A stretch of 9,916 nt of DNA from Hyphomicrobiales bacterium (GTDB taxonomy: Bacteria; Pseudomonadota; Alphaproteobacteria; Rhizobiales; Aestuariivirgaceae), in assembly GCA_025362535.1 (NCBI GenBank), contig JANYGE010000231.1, positions 1 to 9,916 on the forward strand, in the 5' to 3' direction. Below the pieces are notes generated by a model, which saw only the letters and a list, made by a program, of their open reading frames with translations, was not told the DNA's origin and did no database searches. Shown here piece by piece: positions 1-7,401 of the stretch (within the stretch, counting starts at the first letter, position 1; every line of letters starts with the position of its first letter). The translations under genes and the position numbers were made by a program.

Positions 1-347
1 AGTTGGCGCCCCCGCGTCAAAAATCTATCATTATAATCAATTAACTAAAAAACTGCCCAAATCAAGCCTCATTTTCACCATGTTTCATATGGGTTTCTGG
101 TGAAATATTCATGTCAACTCAACTAAAAGTTTATTTCCCTGACAAAACACTGATTTTACGAGACATTCTAAAATGTTAAGTATTTATGTACTTGGTGTAT
201 TTTTTTAAAATACCACTTCTGCTTGTGTAAACATTTGTGGTCTTTTCAATTTCCCTTCAACTGTGCCACAAAAGCAACAGGTTTAAGGCCACAGTTAACA
301 AGTAAAATTCCGCCGATTCTTGAACGTATCGCCCAATTCCGGTGTTT
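1..347. other. AT-rich stretch without a convincing gene
   Basis: The first ~24 bases are GC-rich and the rest is clearly AT-rich, so the left edge may carry the last few codons of a gene: one plus frame reads S-W-R-P-R-V-K-N-L-S-L then stop at 34-36. This is too short to call. The remainder has no coding frame I can support. It contains three inverted repeats: an 8-bp one at 73-80/98-105, a 7-bp AT-rich one at 197-203/207-213, and a 7-bp one at 234-240/266-272. None has the GC-rich stem plus T-run of a terminator for the minus-strand gene ending at 348. Roles are unknown. Confidence 0.5.
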
Positions 348-1134
348 CTAGGAACCCAAACACTCAAGAAACCTGTTCCGAAAATCCAAATTTAAATCAT
401 CGCCCTGGCGCTTGATTTTGGGCTCTATATTGAGAGAGCCTGTGGCGACAATTTCCATTTTTCCGAGCAAAGCGCCAATCGTGCCCGAAGGATTCTCCAC
501 CATATCCTCATAACAGATCTCAATTGGATTTAAGGCCAAGGCTTGGAAGACTGCCTTCCAGGCATTTTCTGCCACGCACACTTCTATTCAACGCATTTGC
601 GATGTTGCTGAAATTAAATATGGGTGCAATGGCTGGTTCATCGGCCAGCTTTGTATGTTGCGATGACCAGTGCCCCGTCTGCAAGGCGCGGTCTAATGAA
701 ATGGCTTGATCAAGCAGGTTTTTCCGCCGAACAAAGATCAAATAATCAAAACCAGACAAAAGGACTTTTAACGCGGCTAGGGTTTTCACGCTCGACCAAA
801 GCTGCAGCTGCCATAAATGAGCCTTGGCGCCAAATACGCCATTGGGTGAGGTGCGCAAGCGCTGCAATTCAGATATATATTTTAGGCGCTCGAGATTTTG
901 AAGGGCAAATCTGCGGCAGAAAGCTCCAACATATACATCATTGAAATATTCCATCGGCCTGCCCGCCAGATTGGTTTTATCCAACATGCTCGCAAGATAG
1001 GTGCTGCCCGAGCGCTGTGTGCTGCAAATCAGATAGCGTTTTGATGGAGGCATTGGACCAGTCAAATCCTGTTCAGCAGCCATATTCGTTGCGGCCACCT
1101 TACGCCTGAGCTCGATAACTTTTTCGGGTGTCAT
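348..1134 (-). pseudogene. Stf0-type sulfotransferase, broken by a frameshift
   Basis: Stf0-family enzymes move a sulfuryl group from PAPS to a carbohydrate or lipid acceptor. From the ATG at 1134 the N-terminal part has the 5'-phosphosulfate-binding motif C-S-T-Q-R-S-G-S-T (residues ~37-45), the family's G-R-P-M-E-Y-F segment (~58-64), the 3'-phosphate-binding F-V-R-R-K-N-L-L-D-Q-A-I-S (~134-146) and Q-T-G-H-W (~152-156). The family's C-terminal part continues in another frame (E-N-A-W-K-A-V-F, then I-E-I-C-Y-E-D-M-V, then I-K-R-Q-G-D) and stops at 348. The frames overlap at 520-590, and the C-terminal frame has a stop at 588-590, so the shift lies near 560-587 and needs one extra or two missing bases. 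Combined length (~260 aa) is normal for the family. ATG 1134 is chosen because GGAAG lies 8 bases upstream; a longer TTG-initiated form would start at 1158. It is either a recent pseudogene or a sequencing error. The acceptor is unknown. Confidence 0.8.
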
Positions 1135-1165
1135 GCTGCATGCTTCCTTTGCGAGCAAGCTAATG

Positions 1166-1179
1166 TTCTATCGCTAGAA
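1166..1179. promoter_or_regulatory. Perfect inverted repeat upstream of the sulfotransferase
   Basis: TTCTA-TCGC-TAGAA is a perfect 5-bp inverted repeat. It lies 32 bases upstream of the minus-strand sulfotransferase start, just downstream of a TTGATC (minus strand, 1187-1182) that could be a -35 box. It is positioned like an operator in the spacer of a weak promoter. No regulator is identified. Confidence 0.25.
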
Positions 1180-1224
1180 TAGATCAACGCAATTACAAAA
1201 GATTTCTGATCACACACACAACAC

Positions 1225-1253
1225 TTGACCCTGTTTTGATTTTGCGTGTAGCA
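1225..1253 (+). promoter_or_regulatory. Candidate promoter for the IalB-family gene
   Basis: TTGACC (1225-1230), then 17 bases, then GTAGCA (1248-1253). The -35 is a good match to the housekeeping consensus and the -10 a poor one, as is common in alphaproteobacteria. It would give a leader of about 40 bases. That leader holds a near-perfect tandem repeat, TAACAATCAT/TAACAATAAT, at 1270-1289. Assigned by position and sequence resemblance only. Confidence 0.35.
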
Positions 1254-1302
1254 AGGCGGCGCGGGGCATTAACAATCATTAACAATAATGGAGCAACTTG
1301 CA

Positions 1303-1809
1303 ATGCGTTTCACCACAAAGCTTACAGCAATCTGTTTTGCAATTTCGGCTGTGGTCGTTGGCGCAAGGGCTGATACGACAACGACAAAGACCTTCAGCAA
1401 TTGGAAGGTTTTATGCGTTGAAAAAGATTCCGATAAAAGCAAGCAATGCTTGATGTCGCAAACATTGGTCAATAGCAAAACCAAACAAGCCGTATTTACT
1501 CTGGCTTTGCGCAAAAATCAGAAGGGCGAATTTCTGGCCGATGTGCAAGTGCCACTGGGCGGAGATTTAGCCTCTGGCCTTTCGCTTACAGTTGACGATG
1601 CCAAGCCTGTTACGGTTGCCTATAAGAGATGCATTCAAATTGGCTGTCTGGCTGAATTCACCGTTGGTGATGGCTGGAAGAAAATTTTAGGGACAGGCAA
1701 AGCTTTCAAAGCAACAATAACCGGACCCAATGATCAAGCTGTGCCTTTTTCAGTTGATCTCAAGAATTTCAGTGAGGCCTTCGATTCTTTGACCACGCAG
1801 CTTCAATAA
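1303..1809 (+). CDS. Exported IalB-family protein (invasion-associated locus B-like)
   Basis: A 168-residue secreted protein of the IalB family, common in alphaproteobacteria and named for a Bartonella protein linked to erythrocyte invasion. In free-living members the role is unknown, so no virulence function is implied. Residues 1-23 are a signal peptide with predicted cleavage after A-R-A. The mature part opens with the family pattern F-S-N-W-K-V-L-C (31-38). The four conserved cysteines are C38, C49, C110 and C115, the last two in Y-K-R-C-I-Q-I-G-C, likely forming disulfides in the periplasm. The V-P-L-G-G motif (83-87) is also typical. I chose ATG 1303 over the in-frame ATG 1288: GGAG at 1290-1293 is well placed for 1303, and the shorter form begins directly with the signal peptide. 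It is transcribed away from the sulfotransferase and appears monocistronic. Confidence 0.85.
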   Translation: MRFTTKLTAICFAISAVVVGARADTTTTKTFSNWKVLCVEKDSDKSKQCLMSQTLVNSKTKQAVFTLALRKNQKGEFLADVQVPLGGDLASGLSLTVDDAKPVTVAYKRCIQIGCLAEFTVGDGWKKILGTGKAFKATITGPNDQAVPFSVDLKNFSEAFDSLTTQLQ

Positions 1810-1820
1810 GAACGCGGCCC

Positions 1821-2067
<247 letters not shown>

Positions 2068-2073
<6 letters not shown>

Positions 2074-2373
2074 ATAACAGATTTGGCCAATTCGGCAGAC
2101 CGCGCCAGTGAATTTCTAAAATCAATGGCAAACCCACAACGTCTTCGCATTCTATGCCTCATCATGGAGGGTGAGAGACCCGTGGGTGAGATTGCTGAGG
2201 CCATTGGGGCCAACCAAAGCTCGGTCTCGCAAAATCTGGCCCTCATGCGCCGTGAAGGCCTTGTTGCACCGCGCCGCGATGGCCAGACCATCTATTACCG
2301 ACTGGCCGAAAAGAAACTTGTCAAAATGCTCAAGCTGCTGAGTGACATGTTCTGCCCGCCCGACAAGGATTAG
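2068..2373 (+). CDS. ArsR/SmtB-family repressor, probable SqrR/BigR-like persulfide sensor
   Basis: A 101-residue winged-helix repressor. M-A-N-P-Q-R-L-R-I-L-C (20-30) is the family's opening helix. Residues ~38-62 form the helix-turn-helix with recognition helix N-Q-S-S-V-S-Q-N-L. R-R-D-G-Q-T-I-Y-Y-R-L (69-79) is the beta wing. Its only cysteines are C30, in the early helix, and C96, in the last helix (M-F-C-P-P). Their separation of 66 equals that of C41/C107 in Rhodobacter SqrR and C42/C108 in Xylella BigR, which form a tetrasulfide bridge on sensing sulfane sulfur. The ArsR metal motif E-L-C-V-C-D-L is absent. I infer a redox or persulfide repressor rather than a metal sensor. No sulfide-oxidation gene is adjacent, so its target may be elsewhere. 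The start could also be an unlisted later codon, but this one gives the normal family length. Confidence 0.8.
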
Positions 2374-2740
2374 CGGAAGGCCTCACCTTTGCGGCAACCC
2401 AGCATTTTAAAAACGATTCTATCTCCCAAAGCTTATGTGAATAGGTGCTCTCGTTGATTCATTATATGCAAATATTGCAATATACAATAGTATGAATGTA
2501 AAAATGAGATTGACGGGATATCCTCGGCCCTCGATTTGAGACCGGATACGACGAACAGCTTGGACTATCTTTGACGTGGATCAAGTGGGAGTGCGAATTG
2601 GTGAAGCGCGCGCTGTTGGGTGCTGCAATGCACGAAGAGTGGTGCTCTTGATCTAAAGCGGACAATTTATAGATCAGCCTTCAAATCTCAAAGGGGCCCA
2701 AAGTAGACATTCGCGCGATCCTTTCTGTGTCGTGTCGAGA
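2374..2740. other. Gap between converging genes, no convincing gene
   Basis: This lies between the ends of the ArsR gene and the minus-strand LysR gene. I see no clear terminator for either. At 2467-2479 an AT-rich near-palindrome, TGCAA-ATA-TTGCA, sits in a locally AT-rich segment (about 2455-2510). Further right, composition becomes gene-like. The plus frame 2514-2651 is open for 45 codons (F-E-T-G-Y-D-E-Q-L-G-L-S-L-T-W, ending H-E-E-W-C-S) but has no usable start codon and no recognised family. It may be a scrap of an eroded gene. Confidence 0.4.
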
Positions 2741-3688
2741 TTAATCAGACACAATAGGGCGTGCTCTCTGTAAAGCTCCAGATTCCGAAGCTAAATTGGT
2801 GAAAGACGTTTCGAACAGCCAATTGCGGAAATACTCTGCATCTTCGCCGGGCAGTTGCTGACGACCCGAAGGTTCTACGAGATAGTATGCACTTTCCAAA
2901 TTCACAATCACAGACGAAAGCGCAATAAGGCGATTGCTGCGTAAATCATCTTCGATTATTGAAAGGGGGCACAGAGATATGCCTTGGCCAGCCAAAGTTG
3001 CGGCGCGCAACAAGTTGAAATCTTCAAAGATTGGGCCATCACCAAATTCAATTTTTTTGGGTGTGGCTTTTTGAAACCACTCAGTCCAGCCGCGCCGATC
3101 GGTGTCATGAAGAAGCCCTGCCTTCAGAATTTGCTCTGGTGTTCTGATCTCGCCTTGTAATTCAAGAAAGGACGCGCTGCAAACTGGTGCGCTATCTCCA
3201 GAAAGGAGTTGACTTGCTTGGGTGTTTTTTATCTCGGGCTTCCGCTGGGAATAGATGATGGCCACATCCACTTCGTTAAAATCGATACTGTGGCCATGAA
3301 TGGCATAAATCACACGTGTTGTGATTCCAGGAAACCGGGTCCGAAAGTCTGACAGTCGCGGAATCAACCAACATGTGGCAACCGAAGGAATGACGGCGAT
3401 TACCAGCGTGTTTGATTTTGTGCCTGTGCGTGCGCGACGGCATGCTGTGTTGAGTTCCGTGAAAACTGCGCCAAGAGAATTGGCTAAAACCAAAGCCTGA
3501 GGCAAGAGCTTGGTGCTGTTGCCTTGCCGCTTCAAAAGTGGCCTGCCCATCCATTGTTCAAGAAGCTTAATTTGATGGCTCACAGCTGACTGCGTAACAT
3601 GTAATTCTGCAGCTGCCAGCGTGAAGGACCCGGTTCTGGCAACGGCTTCAAAACTGCGAAGCGCATTTAGAGGCAAAGTGTCATACAT
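2741..3688 (-). CDS. LysR-type regulator, GcvA-like; likely controls the divergent creatinase locus
   Basis: A 315-residue transcription factor. Residues ~5-62 are the winged helix-turn-helix (L-N-A-L-R-S-F-E-A-V-A, then A-A-A-E-L-H-V-T-Q-S-A-V-S-H-Q-I), with the L-P-L-N-A-L-R opening typical of the GcvA subgroup. Residues ~90-300 form the two-lobed effector-binding domain, including G-Q-G-I-S-L-C-P-L. Length is normal. It is transcribed away from the creatinase gene, with 138 bases between the starts. That is the standard LysR layout in which the regulator controls both itself and its neighbour, with the pathway substrate or product as inducer. I infer creatine, sarcosine or a related guanidino acid. 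The start ATG has only a weak ribosome binding site (TGGTG), suggesting low expression. Assignment to the family is firm; the target and inducer are inferred from position. Confidence 0.9.
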   Translation of the reverse strand: MYDTLPLNALRSFEAVARTGSFTLAAAELHVTQSAVSHQIKLLEQWMGRPLLKRQGNSTKLLPQALVLANSLGAVFTELNTACRRARTGTKSNTLVIAVIPSVATCWLIPRLSDFRTRFPGITTRVIYAIHGHSIDFNEVDVAIIYSQRKPEIKNTQASQLLSGDSAPVCSASFLELQGEIRTPEQILKAGLLHDTDRRGWTEWFQKATPKKIEFGDGPIFEDFNLLRAATLAGQGISLCPLSIIEDDLRSNRLIALSSVIVNLESAYYLVEPSGRQQLPGEDAEYFRNWLFETSFTNLASESGALQRARPIVSD

Positions 3689-3696
3689 TAAGCACC

Positions 3697-3711
3697 ATTA
3701 GAAAAACTAAT
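3697..3711. promoter_or_regulatory. Inverted repeat next to the LysR start, candidate LysR box
   Basis: ATTAG-AAAAA-CTAAT is a perfect 5-bp inverted repeat fitting the T-N11-A pattern of LysR-type operators. It lies 8 bases upstream of the LysR start codon, where binding would block the regulator's own expression. The half-site AACTAATC (3705-3712) recurs at 3774-3781 near the creatinase promoter, in ATTA-TTGAAC-TAAT (3767-3780). Confidence 0.45.
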
Positions 3712-3733
3712 CGAATTCATGAAGCATCATCCT

Positions 3734-3761
3734 TTGACATTCGTCAATAGGGCAATAACAC
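3734..3761 (+). promoter_or_regulatory. Candidate creatinase promoter within a LysR-type palindrome
   Basis: TTGAC-ATTC-GTCAA (3734-3747) is a perfect inverted repeat that also fits T-N11-A. Its left half is a consensus -35, TTGACA (3734-3739), followed after 16 bases by TAACAC (3756-3761) as a possible -10 for the creatinase gene. Read on the other strand, the right half gives TTGACG, a possible -35 for the LysR gene. Binding here could therefore control both directions. The leader to the creatinase ATG would be about 60 bases. Confidence 0.45.
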
Positions 3762-3826
3762 TGCCAATTATTGAACTAATCCATGCATACGGCAAAAAAC
3801 ATAAAAATCGACAAGGAATTTAATTC

Positions 3827-5041
3827 ATGAATCGTGAAAGACTTCAAAACTACATGGGAAATGGCGAGCGGGTTCAGCCCACCTTTTCGCCCAAGGAAAT
3901 GCAGCGCCGCCAAGATGCTGTGCGTGGTGTCATGCGAGAGTTGAACCTGGATGCCGCATTATTCACTTCTTACCACAATATTTGCTACCTTTCGGACTTC
4001 CTCTATTGTTACTTTGGTCGCCGCTATGGACTGATCATCGACCACCAAGGTTCGGCTACGGTGAGTGCTGGCATTGATGGTGGTCAACCTTGGCGCCGCA
4101 GTTTTGGTGGCAAGAATGTGACCTATACCGACTGGCAGAAAGACAATTATTTTCACGCTGTGCGCGGCCTCACCAAGGGGGTGAGACGGCTTGGCATTGA
4201 ATTTGACCACATCAATCTCGACACCATGGTCCTGTTGAAATCTGAATTTCCAGAAATGGAATTCGTTGATATTGCTCAACCTGCGATGCAGCTTCGCATG
4301 GTAAAGTCTGCGGAGGAAATTTCCCACATCATCCAAATGACACGCATTGCAGATCTCGGTGGGGCGGCCTGCTGCGAAGCCACTAAGGCTGGCGTTGCTG
4401 AACATGAAGTGGCACTGCATTCAACGGCTACAATGGTGCGTGAAATTGCTAAAACTTGGCCCCACGGCGAGTTGATGGACACGTGGACGTGGTTTCAATC
4501 AGGCATCAACACCGATGGTGCGCATAACCCTGTGACCAGCCGCAAACTAGAGCGGGGCGATATTCTGAGTCTGAACTGCTTCCCAATGGTCGCTGGGTAT
4601 TATGTTGCACTTGAAAGGACGCTCTTCTGTGAGAGGGCTAGTGCTGAGAATATCAGGCTGTGGGAGATTAACTGCAAGGTGCATGACCGCGGCAAAGAAC
4701 TCTTGGTGCCAGGTGCCAAATGTTCGGACATCGCCAAAGAGCTGAACAGTATCTACGAGCAATATCAACTTCTGCAATATCGCTCTTTTGGCTATGGGCA
4801 TTCCTTCGGTGTGCTCTGCCATTATTATGGACGCGAGGCTGGGCTTGAGCTGCGTGAGGATTGCGATACAATTCTGGAACCGGGAATGGTCGTTTCCATG
4901 GAGCCCATGATCACCATTCCAAACCATCTGCCTGGCGCTGGCGGATATCGCGAACATGATATTCTGGTGATCACCAAAACGGGTAACCACAACATAACCA
5001 GCCATCCCTACGGCCCCGAACATATGATTATTGGTGCGTGA
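3827..5041 (+). CDS. Creatinase (creatine amidinohydrolase, EC 3.5.3.3)
   Basis: A 404-residue cytosolic enzyme hydrolysing creatine to sarcosine and urea. It has the M24 'pita-bread' fold: N-terminal domain ~1-160, catalytic domain ~161-404. It closely follows the Pseudomonas putida enzyme as I remember it, with shared blocks such as F-T-S-Y-H-N-I, I-D-G-G-Q-P-W-R-R, W-F-Q-S-G-I-N-T-D-G-A-H-N-P-V-T and P-G-A-G-G-Y-R-E-H-D-I-L. Numbered one higher than in Pseudomonas, the catalytic and substrate residues are all present: F63, R65, H233, E263, H325, R336, E359 and H377. The metal ligands of peptidase relatives are replaced (N250, A261, H377), ruling out a prolidase or aminopeptidase. AAGGAA 8 bases upstream supports the start. 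It is the first gene of a run that continues into an ABC transporter after a 118-base gap. Specificity for creatine itself rather than a close guanidino acid is inferred from similarity. Confidence 0.93.
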   Translation: MNRERLQNYMGNGERVQPTFSPKEMQRRQDAVRGVMRELNLDAALFTSYHNICYLSDFLYCYFGRRYGLIIDHQGSATVSAGIDGGQPWRRSFGGKNVTYTDWQKDNYFHAVRGLTKGVRRLGIEFDHINLDTMVLLKSEFPEMEFVDIAQPAMQLRMVKSAEEISHIIQMTRIADLGGAACCEATKAGVAEHEVALHSTATMVREIAKTWPHGELMDTWTWFQSGINTDGAHNPVTSRKLERGDILSLNCFPMVAGYYVALERTLFCERASAENIRLWEINCKVHDRGKELLVPGAKCSDIAKELNSIYEQYQLLQYRSFGYGHSFGVLCHYYGREAGLELREDCDTILEPGMVVSMEPMITIPNHLPGAGGYREHDILVITKTGNHNITSHPYGPEHMIIGA

Positions 5042-5043
5042 TT

Positions 5044-5124
5044 ACTGTGACGCCTCGTCGCAAGATCGGTGTTTTTGTGCAGTGCAATAGTTTCTGCTTG
5101 CAGCCAACAAGAATTTGTCACAGT
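5044..5124. repeat. Spaced 8-bp inverted repeat between creatinase and the ATPase gene
   Basis: ACTGTGAC (5044-5051) and GTCACAGT (5117-5124) are exact reverse complements enclosing 65 bases in the gap between the two genes. A small palindrome, CTGC-TT-GCAG, lies inside at 5094-5103. The arms could close a long-looped stem in mRNA, or be two half-sites for a protein. There is no T-run, so it is not an ordinary terminator. Confidence 0.3.
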
Positions 5125-5159
5125 CTGGTGTCTTCAAATATGATGGAGAGAACATAAAC

Positions 5160-6257
5160 ATGGCTGGCCCTTTGGTTAAGTTCGAACGGGTGCAGAAAAG
5201 TTATGACGGTTTGACGCTTGTTGTGAAGAATCTTAATTTGGAGATTCCCAAAGGTGAGTTTCTTACCATGTTGGGGCCATCAGGTTCTGGCAAGACAACA
5301 ACGCTGATGATGCTTGCTGGTTTTGAGCCTGCAACCAATGGTGAGATTTGGCTTTCCGGCCAGCCCGTAAATAACGTACCACCGCACAAACGCGGCATTG
5401 GCATGGTGTTCCAGAACTATGCGTTATTTCCACATATGACTGTGGCTGAGAATCTCGCATTCCCTTTGAAAGTCCGCAACTTTTCCAAATCCGAAATCGA
5501 CGCCAAATTAAAACGTGCGTTGGATATGGTGCAACTTTCTGGTTTTGAGAATCGTAAGCCCGGCCAGCTTTCGGGTGGCCAGCAACAGCGTGTGGCCGTG
5601 GCGCGAGCCTTGGTTTTTGAGCCCGATCTTGTATTGATGGATGAGCCTTTAGGTGCGCTCGATAAACAATTACGAGAACAAATGCAGTTTGAAATCAAAC
5701 ACATTCACCAGCGTCTTGGCGTAACCGTCGTCTATGTGACACATGACCAGACGGAAGCTCTCACTATGTCGGATCGGATTGCCGTGTTCAATGATGGCGA
5801 AATTCAGCAACTCTCAACGGCTGAAGAGCTTTATGACACCCCAAACAATTCATTTGTGGCCCAGTTTATCGGTGAAAATAATCGCTTCTCCGGTCAAATC
5901 TCTAAGGTCAATGGAAAACAATGTGAAGTGACCATGGCAGGTGGTCAGAAGCTGCGTGCGCTTAACATTGTTGGTGGCACAGCAGGAACGCGAACGAGAC
6001 TTTCAATTCGTCCTGAGCGGGTCGAGATTGTTGCTGATTCAAAGAAACATGCCAATGTGCTTCCGGCCCGTCTCCACGAAATTATCTTCCTGGGCGATCA
6101 TGTGCGCGCGCGCATGTCAGTTGCTGGTAATGACGATTTCATCGTCAAGATTCGTCATAACAATCGGCAAGAGCTGGTCGCTGGCGATGAGGTGAAGATT
6201 GGTTGGCATATTGAAGATTGTCGAGCCCTCGATGAAATTGGGGCGACAAGACAATGA
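5160..6257 (+). CDS. ABC transporter ATPase, PotA-like, for the putative creatine importer
   Basis: A 365-residue cytoplasmic ATPase that powers import through the two permeases encoded downstream. Motifs in order: Walker [10 protein letters not shown] (39-47), Q-loop Q85, signature L-S-G-G-Q-Q-Q-R (137-144), Walker B D-L-V-L-M-D-E-P (156-163), H-loop H195, and a C-terminal TOBE domain (~240-355) containing S-I-R-P-E-R. The whole is typical of the polyamine/iron/opine importer class (PotA, FbpC). I start at ATG 5160, preceded by GGAGAG with a 9-base gap. An upstream in-frame TTG at 5115 would add 15 residues with no conserved content and no ribosome binding site. All catalytic motifs are intact. 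The substrate cannot be read from an ATPase; creatine is inferred from the neighbouring hydrolase. Confidence 0.92.
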   Translation: MAGPLVKFERVQKSYDGLTLVVKNLNLEIPKGEFLTMLGPSGSGKTTTLMMLAGFEPATNGEIWLSGQPVNNVPPHKRGIGMVFQNYALFPHMTVAENLAFPLKVRNFSKSEIDAKLKRALDMVQLSGFENRKPGQLSGGQQQRVAVARALVFEPDLVLMDEPLGALDKQLREQMQFEIKHIHQRLGVTVVYVTHDQTEALTMSDRIAVFNDGEIQQLSTAEELYDTPNNSFVAQFIGENNRFSGQISKVNGKQCEVTMAGGQKLRALNIVGGTAGTRTRLSIRPERVEIVADSKKHANVLPARLHEIIFLGDHVRARMSVAGNDDFIVKIRHNNRQELVAGDEVKIGWHIEDCRALDEIGATRQ

Positions 6258-6309
6258 TGTGAGTGGTACGCAATCACCGCTTCCGTCAAAGGACGACCAA
6301 AGACAAAAA

Positions 6310-6324
6310 CCGCGACAATCGCGG
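6310..6324 (+). other. Small stem-loop just before the binding-protein gene
   Basis: CCGCGA-CAA-TCGCGG is a perfect 6-bp GC-rich stem with a 3-base loop, ending 6 bases before the AAGGAG ribosome binding site (6331-6336) of the binding-protein gene. No T-run follows, so it is not a terminator. It could mark a processing or 5'-stabilising site for the message of the highly needed binding protein. Confidence 0.4.
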
Positions 6325-6342
6325 CAAACAAAGGAGTAGAAG

Positions 6343-7386
6343 ATGAAGAAACTAATACTTGTAGCCGCAGCGACCACGGCGCTGTGTGGAAGTGCTGTAA
6401 TGGCGCTGGCTGGAGATTCACTTACCATCACCTCTTGGGGTGGTGCTTATCAAGACTCGCAAAAGAAAGCTTATTTCGAACCTTATACCGCTGCTGGTAA
6501 CACTGTCACTGAGGCTGAATACAATGGCGAAGTGGCCAAAATCAAAGCCATGGTGGAAGCAAAGGCCATCACATGGGATGTGGTTGACGTTGACTCTCCC
6601 ACGGCCCTTCAAGGTTGCGCAGAAGGCGCACTTGAAACCATCGACTGGGCAAAGCTTGGTTTGGACAAGTCAAAATTTCTAGGTGCCGATGTTTCAGAGT
6701 GCGCGGTGCCTACAATCGTTTTCGGAACCGTGTTCGGCTATGATACTTCGAAGCTAAAGGATGGTCCGACGACGGTTGCCGACTTATTCGACCTTAAGAA
6801 ATTTCCAGGCAAGCGTGGTTTGCAGAAGAACCCAACCGTCAATCTCGAATGGGCTTTGATGGCTGATGGTGTCGATGCCAAAGATGTTTACAAGACCCTT
6901 GGTACGCCAGAAGGTGTTGATCGCGCCTTCAAAAAGCTCGACACCATCAAGAGCGAAATTGTCTGGTGGGAAGCCGGAGCTCAGGCTCCTCAGCTTTTGG
7001 CCGATGGCCAAGTGGTAATGACTTCGGCTTGGAATGGTCGTTTGCAAAAGGCCATCGATGTAGACAAGAAGCCTTTCAAAATCATCTGGGACCATCAGGG
7101 TCTGGATTGGGACTTATGGTCGATCGTGAAAGGCACACCTAAAATGGATGAAGCATACCGCTTCCTCGCATTTGCGTCGGGAGCAGCAGCGCAAGCCGAG
7201 CAGACCAAATATATTGCCTATGGTCCTGCAAACAAAGATGCGATTCCGAATATCGCCAAGGAGACCCTGCCAAACCTTCCAACGGCTCCTGATAACTTAG
7301 CAACGGCGTGGAACATTGATACACAGTTCTGGGCCGATAATGGTGACCAGTTGAAAGAACGCTTCAACGCTTGGCTATCGAAATAG
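6343..7386 (+). CDS. Periplasmic substrate-binding protein, PotD/PotF-like, putative creatine receptor
   Basis: A 347-residue periplasmic binding protein of the spermidine/putrescine-type family. Residues 1-23 form a signal peptide with likely cleavage A-L-A / G-D; no lipobox is present, so it should be soluble in the periplasm. The mature protein starts with L-T-I-T-S-W-G-G-A-Y, the first strand and ligand loop of this family. C92 and C120 are placed to form the disulfide common in the group. Aromatic residues (W78, and the W-W-E and S-A-W-N segments further on) are suited to a cationic or guanidinium ligand, but I cannot assign contacts. AAGGAG 6 bases upstream gives a strong ribosome binding site. 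Most relatives are annotated as polyamine binders by default. The adjoining creatinase makes creatine or a guanidino acid the better guess here. Confidence 0.9.
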   Translation: MKKLILVAAATTALCGSAVMALAGDSLTITSWGGAYQDSQKKAYFEPYTAAGNTVTEAEYNGEVAKIKAMVEAKAITWDVVDVDSPTALQGCAEGALETIDWAKLGLDKSKFLGADVSECAVPTIVFGTVFGYDTSKLKDGPTTVADLFDLKKFPGKRGLQKNPTVNLEWALMADGVDAKDVYKTLGTPEGVDRAFKKLDTIKSEIVWWEAGAQAPQLLADGQVVMTSAWNGRLQKAIDVDKKPFKIIWDHQGLDWDLWSIVKGTPKMDEAYRFLAFASGAAAQAEQTKYIAYGPANKDAIPNIAKETLPNLPTAPDNLATAWNIDTQFWADNGDQLKERFNAWLSK

Positions 7387-7401
7387 GTTCTTGAGAGACG
7401 A

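Noticed and set aside
560..590. Programmed frameshifting in the sulfotransferase
   Set aside because: I see no slippery heptamer with a downstream structure at the overlap, and such control is not known for this family.
1211..1224. CACACACACAACAC simple repeat as a phase-variation tract
   Set aside because: Only about five dinucleotide units, outside any coding frame and upstream of the likely -35 box.
2462..2665. Minus-strand open frame of 67 codons between the ArsR and LysR genes
   Set aside because: Composition rich in Ser, His and Ile without any motif, no good ribosome binding site, and it spans the AT-rich palindromic patch.
3959..5023. Long open frames on the minus strand inside the creatinase gene (3959-4420 and 4547-5023)
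   Set aside because: They are antisense to a gene with full-length, motif-rich similarity to creatinase, and their translations show no recognisable family or start signals.
3827..5041. Xaa-Pro aminopeptidase, prolidase or ectoine hydrolase as the identity of the M24-fold protein
   Set aside because: The metal-binding aspartates are replaced by N250 and A261, and the substrate-binding residues and surrounding blocks match creatinase throughout.
3689..5159. Guanidine riboswitch upstream of the creatinase or ATPase gene
   Set aside because: I looked for the conserved motifs in both leaders (3762-3826 and 5042-5159) and did not find them; the leaders are short and mostly unstructured.
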